A program made the position numbers and the translations under genes. The notes below the pieces were generated by a model. The model did not search any database, was not told the origin of the DNA, and saw only the letters and a program-made list of their open reading frames with translations. From Sulfurospirillaceae bacterium (GTDB taxonomy: Bacteria; Campylobacterota; Campylobacteria; Campylobacterales; Sulfurospirillaceae), in NCBI GenBank assembly GCA_028705785.1, contig JAQWCT010000087.1:1-9530 (forward strand): 9,530 bases of DNA. Direction: 5' to 3'. This document shows, one piece after another, positions 6,590 through 9,530 of this stretch; position 1 is the stretch's first letter; every line of letters starts with the position of its first letter.

Positions 6590-7166
6590 AATCTGCGGTA
6601 TAACGAATGTAGATGATGCTTTGTACGCGCTATCTTGCGGTGCCAATGCTTTAGGTTTTGTTTTTTATCCCAAGTCTCCTCGCTATATCACCCCTCAAAA
6701 TGCTCAAAAAATTGCCAAGCAATTACCTTTACATGTAAAGAAAATTGGACTTTTTGTAGAAGTCACCCCTGATGAAATAAACCTTACATGTAAGCTTGCC
6801 AAAATGGATATAGCGCAGATTCATTTTGAAGTGGATGATGCTTTTTTGAGAGCGCTTAAAGTGCCTTATCTTCGAGTTGTTAGAGCCAAGGAAGAAACCG
6901 ATGTAGAAAAATATTCAGGTACACTTCGCCTTGTAGATGCGTTTGTAGAAAGTTTTGGAGGTGAGGGGAAAAGGCTTGATTTATCATGGTTTACGAAGAG
7001 TGATAATAACAATATCATCTTAGCTGGAGGCCTTAACCCTGATAATATTGTAGGGCTAAAAGCTTTAGGCTTTTATGGTGTAGATGTTAGCAGTGGTGTT
7101 GAAAAATCTAAGGGTATTAAAGACCACGAGAAAATGAAAGCATTTATCCAAAGGGCAAAAGCGTGA
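6579..7166 (+). CDS. trpF: Phosphoribosylanthranilate isomerase TrpF
   Basis: TIM-barrel isomerase that converts N-(5-phosphoribosyl)anthranilate to CdRP in tryptophan synthesis. The 195-residue single-domain form shows VKICGIT with catalytic Cys6, GFVFYPKSPRY with Arg35, the FGGEGKRLDLSWF segment with the catalytic acid Asp134, ILAGGLNPDNI, and the phosphate-binding GVDVSSGVEKSKGIKDHEKM. The usual QLHG after strand 4 is QIHF here (80-83). The gene begins inside the end of rpe (11-nt overlap ATGTGGGTTAA) with no convincing Shine-Dalgarno, so translation probably depends on coupling to rpe. It is not fused to trpC and is not in a trp cluster within this window. Two copies of the TTACATGTAA palindrome lie 55 bp apart in it. 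Confidence 0.95.
   Translation: MWVKICGITNVDDALYALSCGANALGFVFYPKSPRYITPQNAQKIAKQLPLHVKKIGLFVEVTPDEINLTCKLAKMDIAQIHFEVDDAFLRALKVPYLRVVRAKEETDVEKYSGTLRLVDAFVESFGGEGKRLDLSWFTKSDNNNIILAGGLNPDNIVGLKALGFYGVDVSSGVEKSKGIKDHEKMKAFIQRAKA
6727..6740. repeat. TTACATGTAA palindrome, copy 4 (in trpF)
   Basis: Extended to a 14-bp palindrome, CTTTACATGTAAAG, read as Leu-His-Val-Lys (residues 51-54). Its centre is 55 bp from copy 5. Confidence 0.85.
6783..6794. repeat. TTACATGTAA palindrome, copy 5 (in trpF)
   Basis: Extended to a 12-bp palindrome, CTTACATGTAAG, read as Leu-Thr-Cys-Lys (residues 69-72). Second copy within trpF. Confidence 0.85.
7150..7154 (+). promoter_or_regulatory. Ribosome binding site of the exonuclease gene
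   Basis: AAAGG within the trpF tail lies 8 nt before GTG 7163. It supports this start, whose GTGA overlaps the trpF TGA stop by 4 nt. Confidence 0.6.
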
Positions 7167-7966
7167 GATTGGTCGATGGATTTATCCAAAAAATTGTGCA
7201 AAAGCCTATTTTTCATAAAGAATTTTTTGCTAAGCTCAAAAGTTTTAAAGATATGGAAGATATTGATGTCGAAGAGATTGAAAATCTCCGTCTTTTGGGG
7301 CTTCCCATCACAAAGTATAATAATTATGCCTTTACCCTTGAAACGCTCTCCACAAGTATAAGTGAGCAAAAATTTTGTATTGTGGATATCGAAACCAATG
7401 GTAGTAAACCAAGTATGGACCAGATTATCGAGATAGGCGCTGTGATGATTCAAGGAGGCAAAGAGATTGGGCGGTTTTCTTCATTAGTCAAAGCCGATAT
7501 TTTACCAGATTCCATTGCTCAACTTACGGGAATCTCACTCAAAGAACTTGAAGATGCACCCTCTTTAAAATCTGTTTTAGAGTCTTTTAGGCTTTTTCTC
7601 AAAGATGCTGTTTTTGTGGCACACAATGTCAATTTTGACTATTACTTTATCTCCACTTCTATGGAAAAAGCTGGGTTTGGACCTTTGTTAAATCGAAGAT
7701 TGTGTACCATTGACCTTGCACGAAAAACGCTTGAAGCGCCTAAATATGGCTTAGGTAGCTTAATGGCACATCTTGGGTTTTCATTTGAACATCATCACCG
7801 AGCCTTATGCGATGCACAGGCGACTGTTTTGATTTTGCTTAAATGTTTAGAGCATTTACCTGAGGAAATCATCAGCGTTGAGGAGCTTATATTTTTTGCC
7901 AAACCCAATCAAAAGCGAAAAAAAGCAAAAAAAGAGAAAAAGACACCTACAGATACGACATCATAA
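7163..7966 (+). CDS. dnaQ: DnaQ-family 3'-5' exonuclease (DNA polymerase III epsilon-like)
   Basis: DEDDh exonuclease of the DNA polymerase III epsilon family, which removes mispaired 3' ends during replication or repair. Exo I is CIVDIETNG (Asp75, Glu77), Exo II VAHNVNFDYYF (Asp159), and Exo III HHRALCDA (His212, Asp217, the DEDDh spacing). The exonuclease domain begins only at about residue 71: the first 70 residues form a charged extension that epsilon of Escherichia coli lacks. After residue 248 comes a Lys-rich tail encoded by two A7 runs. GTG 7163 overlaps the trpF stop (GTGA). The 3' end overlaps the convergent carbonic anhydrase gene by 20 nt. I recall a similar gene next to rpe in Campylobacter jejuni. 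Whether it is the replicative proofreader or an accessory exonuclease is not settled by sequence. Confidence 0.88.
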   Translation: MRLVDGFIQKIVQKPIFHKEFFAKLKSFKDMEDIDVEEIENLRLLGLPITKYNNYAFTLETLSTSISEQKFCIVDIETNGSKPSMDQIIEIGAVMIQGGKEIGRFSSLVKADILPDSIAQLTGISLKELEDAPSLKSVLESFRLFLKDAVFVAHNVNFDYYFISTSMEKAGFGPLLNRRLCTIDLARKTLEAPKYGLGSLMAHLGFSFEHHHRALCDAQATVLILLKCLEHLPEEIISVEELIFFAKPNQKRKKAKKEKKTPTDTTS

Positions 7967-8471
7967 ATTTGACATAATTCGTGGCTGATTTGTACAAAGA
8001 AGCGACTTCATCATCATTTAATTCTCTGATAAATTTTGCAGGATTTCCCATAATTAAAGAACGAGGAGGGAATTTTTTATTTTTAGTCACGAGTGAACCG
8101 GCTCCTACGATAGACTCTTTTCCAATAACCGCCCCATCAAGTATAGTCGCACTCATCCCTATCAAACAAGCATCTTCCACTACGCAACCATGAAGCATCA
8201 CGCGATGCCCCACGGTAACATTGTCTCCGATGATAGTTGGGAAGCCATCGCTTCTATTCTCACGAGTGTAATGCGTGACATGAATCATGCTTAGGTCTTG
8301 AATATTGGTGTTTTCACCGATGGAAATGCTGTTCACATCACCGCGTACAACACATCCAAACCAGATGGAACTTCCACTGCCAATACTCACTTCACCGATG
8401 ATATCAGCACTCGATGCTACAAAAACATTCTTAGCAATACAAGGGCTCATCCCTTGATAGGTCATAATCAC
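7947..8471 (-). CDS. Gamma-class carbonic anhydrase family protein (YrdA/CaiE-like)
   Basis: Left-handed beta-helix hexapeptide-repeat protein of the gamma carbonic anhydrase family, 174 residues, normally a trimer with metal sites between subunits. Family residues are present: Arg43 and Asp45 (VVRGDVNSISIG), Gln58 (TNIQD), and three metal-ligand His in MIHVTH (His64), VGHR (His89) and MLHGC (His94). Hexapeptide repeats run from about residue 14 to 130, followed by the helix SLIMGNPAKFIRELNDDE. Many such proteins have little or no measurable anhydrase activity, so the reaction is uncertain. The GTG start abuts the ppk1 stop (TAGGTG), with AAGGAA 6 nt upstream; ATG 8465 two codons later is an alternative. 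It is probably cotranscribed with ppk1, and its end overlaps the exonuclease gene. Confidence 0.9.
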   Translation of the reverse strand: MIMTYQGMSPCIAKNVFVASSADIIGEVSIGSGSSIWFGCVVRGDVNSISIGENTNIQDLSMIHVTHYTRENRSDGFPTIIGDNVTVGHRVMLHGCVVEDACLIGMSATILDGAVIGKESIVGAGSLVTKNKKFPPRSLIMGNPAKFIRELNDDEVASLYKSATNYVKFMMSYL

Positions 8472-9530
8472 CTAGCTTTCCTTAAACAATCGCTTCGCCA
8501 ACTTTTCAGCTTTGTGCGAAGTCGTGTCTTTCTTTTGTGCTTTATAGATTTTATTCATATAATCTTCTAAAATCGTGTGGTTGTTGATAGAACGCTCTTC
8601 CCCACAATCGACTTGGGTGTACTCTCCATCACTTCCAAGTGTCCAACTTAGAGCGTTGTCACCTAGTTGGAGTTGAAGTATCTCAAAAATCTTTTGTTGG
8701 AGTTGACGATCAAAAATAGGTGTCATGAGCTCAAGGCGGCGTTCTAAGTTTCGTGGCATCCAATCTGCACTTGAGATGAAAGTACTTGGCTCGCCATGCT
8801 TAAAGTAAAAAATCCTTGCATGTTCTAGGTACTTTCCAATGATGGATTTAACCCTAATCGTATCACTAATTCCAGGAACGCCAGGGCGTAAACAACAAAT
8901 ACCTCTTGCAATTATATCGATTTGAACACCTTGTGATGAAGCATGATAAAGAGCTTTTATCACATCAGGATCTACTAAAGAGTTCATCTTCACAATGATG
9001 CGTCCCTCGCTTCCCATTTTCGCCTCATTGCTAATTAATGCAATGACTTTAGGCTTAATTTGGGTAGGAGACATAGAGAGTGTGTCAAGCTTTTTATTTT
9101 TAGAAAAGCCTGAGAGGATGTGAAAAAACATCGTGGTATCTTTAGCAAATTCTTCTTTACATGTAAAGAAACTAGCATCTGTATAAACCTTTGCAGTGGC
9201 ACCATTGTAGTTACCTGTGCCTAGGTGCATATAAAATTTGAGTTTACCGTCTTCTTCTTGACGAATAACTTGAGCGACTTTAGCATGAACTTTAAATCCT
9301 GTGATGCCATAAACCACATGCGCTCCAGCTTGTTCTAGCGCCTTTGCCCAATGTAAGTTGTTTTCCTCATCAAATCTGGCTTTAAGTTCTACCACGGCTG
9401 TGACTTGTTTACCATCATTTGCCGCATCAATCAAGGCTTGAACGATTTGTGAATTTTTCTCCACACGGTAAAGTGTCATACGAATGGAGACAACTTTAGG
9501 GTCTTTAGATGCTTCTTTGATGAGTTTTAA
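8472..9530 (-). CDS. ppk1: Polyphosphate kinase Ppk1, C-terminal part (5' end outside window)
   Basis: Ppk1 makes polyphosphate reversibly from the gamma phosphate of ATP. The last 352 codons are here; the frame stays open to the window edge and reads LIKEASKDPKVVSIRMTLYRV, so the Met at 9479 is internal. The phospholipase D-like catalytic region shows VELKARFDEENN; GFKVHAKV, whose His (codon 9285-9287) corresponds to the autophosphorylated His of Escherichia coli Ppk; FYMHLGTGNYN; IDIIARGICCLRPGVPG; and YLEHARIFYF with the second active-site His (8820-8822). SADWMPRNLERRLELMTPI near the end is also typical. The C-terminus has a basic tail (AQKKDTTSHKAEKLAKRLFKES). A carbonic anhydrase family gene follows with no gap. 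The N-terminal and head domains cannot be judged. Confidence 0.96.
   Translation of the reverse strand, partial: LKLIKEASKDPKVVSIRMTLYRVEKNSQIVQALIDAANDGKQVTAVVELKARFDEENNLHWAKALEQAGAHVVYGITGFKVHAKVAQVIRQEEDGKLKFYMHLGTGNYNGATAKVYTDASFFTCKEEFAKDTTMFFHILSGFSKNKKLDTLSMSPTQIKPKVIALISNEAKMGSEGRIIVKMNSLVDPDVIKALYHASSQGVQIDIIARGICCLRPGVPGISDTIRVKSIIGKYLEHARIFYFKHGEPSTFISSADWMPRNLERRLELMTPIFDRQLQQKIFEILQLQLGDNALSWTLGSDGEYTQVDCGEERSINNHTILEDYMNKIYKAQKKDTTSHKAEKLAKRLFKES
8478..8483 (-). promoter_or_regulatory. Ribosome binding site of the carbonic anhydrase gene
   Basis: Minus-strand AAGGAA in the last codons of ppk1 lies 6 nt before GTG 8471 and 12 nt before ATG 8465, so spacing favours the GTG. Confidence 0.6.
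9153..9170. repeat. TTACATGTAA palindrome, copy 6 (in ppk1)
   Basis: The longest copy: an 18-bp perfect palindrome TTCTTTACA/TGTAAAGAA, read on the minus strand as Phe-Phe-Thr-Cys-Lys-Glu in ppk1. Its inner 14 bp are identical to copy 4. Confidence 0.85.

Noticed and set aside
843..9166. TTACATGTAA as an FNR/CRP or other promoter operator
   Set aside because: All six copies lie inside genes and away from promoters, and the half-site lacks the TTGAT...ATCAA form of FNR sites, so a classical operator role is not supported.
9477..9479. ATG as the start of ppk1
   Set aside because: The upstream frame is open to the window edge and encodes conserved Ppk1 sequence.
1..9530. Phase-variable poly-G tracts, CRISPR arrays, tRNAs, insertion sequences
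   Set aside because: I looked for each and found no poly-G tract, no direct repeat/spacer pattern, no tRNA-like sequence and no transposase or terminal inverted repeats.

Overview
The window looks like a chromosomal, housekeeping stretch from a Campylobacterota (epsilonproteobacterial) genome, most likely Sulfurospirillum or a close relative. This rests on the low G+C content (roughly mid-30s percent by eye), the TGn-TATAAT promoter with a T-rich lead and no clear -35 box, a MagIII-type 3-methyladenine glycosylase very like the Helicobacter pylori enzyme, and the order rpmB / rpe / dnaQ-like exonuclease that I recall from Campylobacter jejuni. The genus is inferred, not proven. No mobile element, CRISPR array, tRNA or rRNA was seen.

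Layout. Bases 1-4053 (+): a tight three-gene run of mfd (5' end outside the window), a YmdB-type phosphodiesterase and magIII, closed by an intrinsic terminator that overlaps the magIII stop codon. Bases 4069-5845 (-): a DUF465/YdcH small protein, argJ and ribosomal protein L28 (rpmB), with a hairpin after rpmB. Bases 5807-5944: an AT-rich divergent promoter region. Bases 5945-7966 (+): rpe, trpF and a DnaQ-family 3'-5' exonuclease, overlapping by 11 and 4 nt. Bases 7947-9530 (-): a gamma-class carbonic anhydrase family protein, directly downstream of ppk1, whose 5' part is outside the window. The exonuclease and carbonic anhydrase genes converge and overlap by 20 nt.

Functionally the first run is mostly DNA repair: transcription-coupled repair by Mfd and alkyl-base excision by MagIII, with a nucleotide phosphodiesterase between them. 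The rest covers translation (L28), arginine synthesis (ArgJ), pentose phosphate metabolism (Rpe), tryptophan synthesis (TrpF), DNA proofreading or repair (exonuclease) and polyphosphate metabolism (Ppk1). Every gene looks intact apart from the two cut by the window edges.

The most unusual signal is not a gene. The perfect palindrome TTACATGTAA occurs six times in 9.5 kb, always inside coding sequence, and every ACATGT I found carries the TT/AA flanks. It is read in two codon phases, giving either Leu-His-Val or Thr-Cys, so selection seems to act on the DNA rather than the protein. This suggests a highly iterated palindrome or a protein or methylation target of unknown role.
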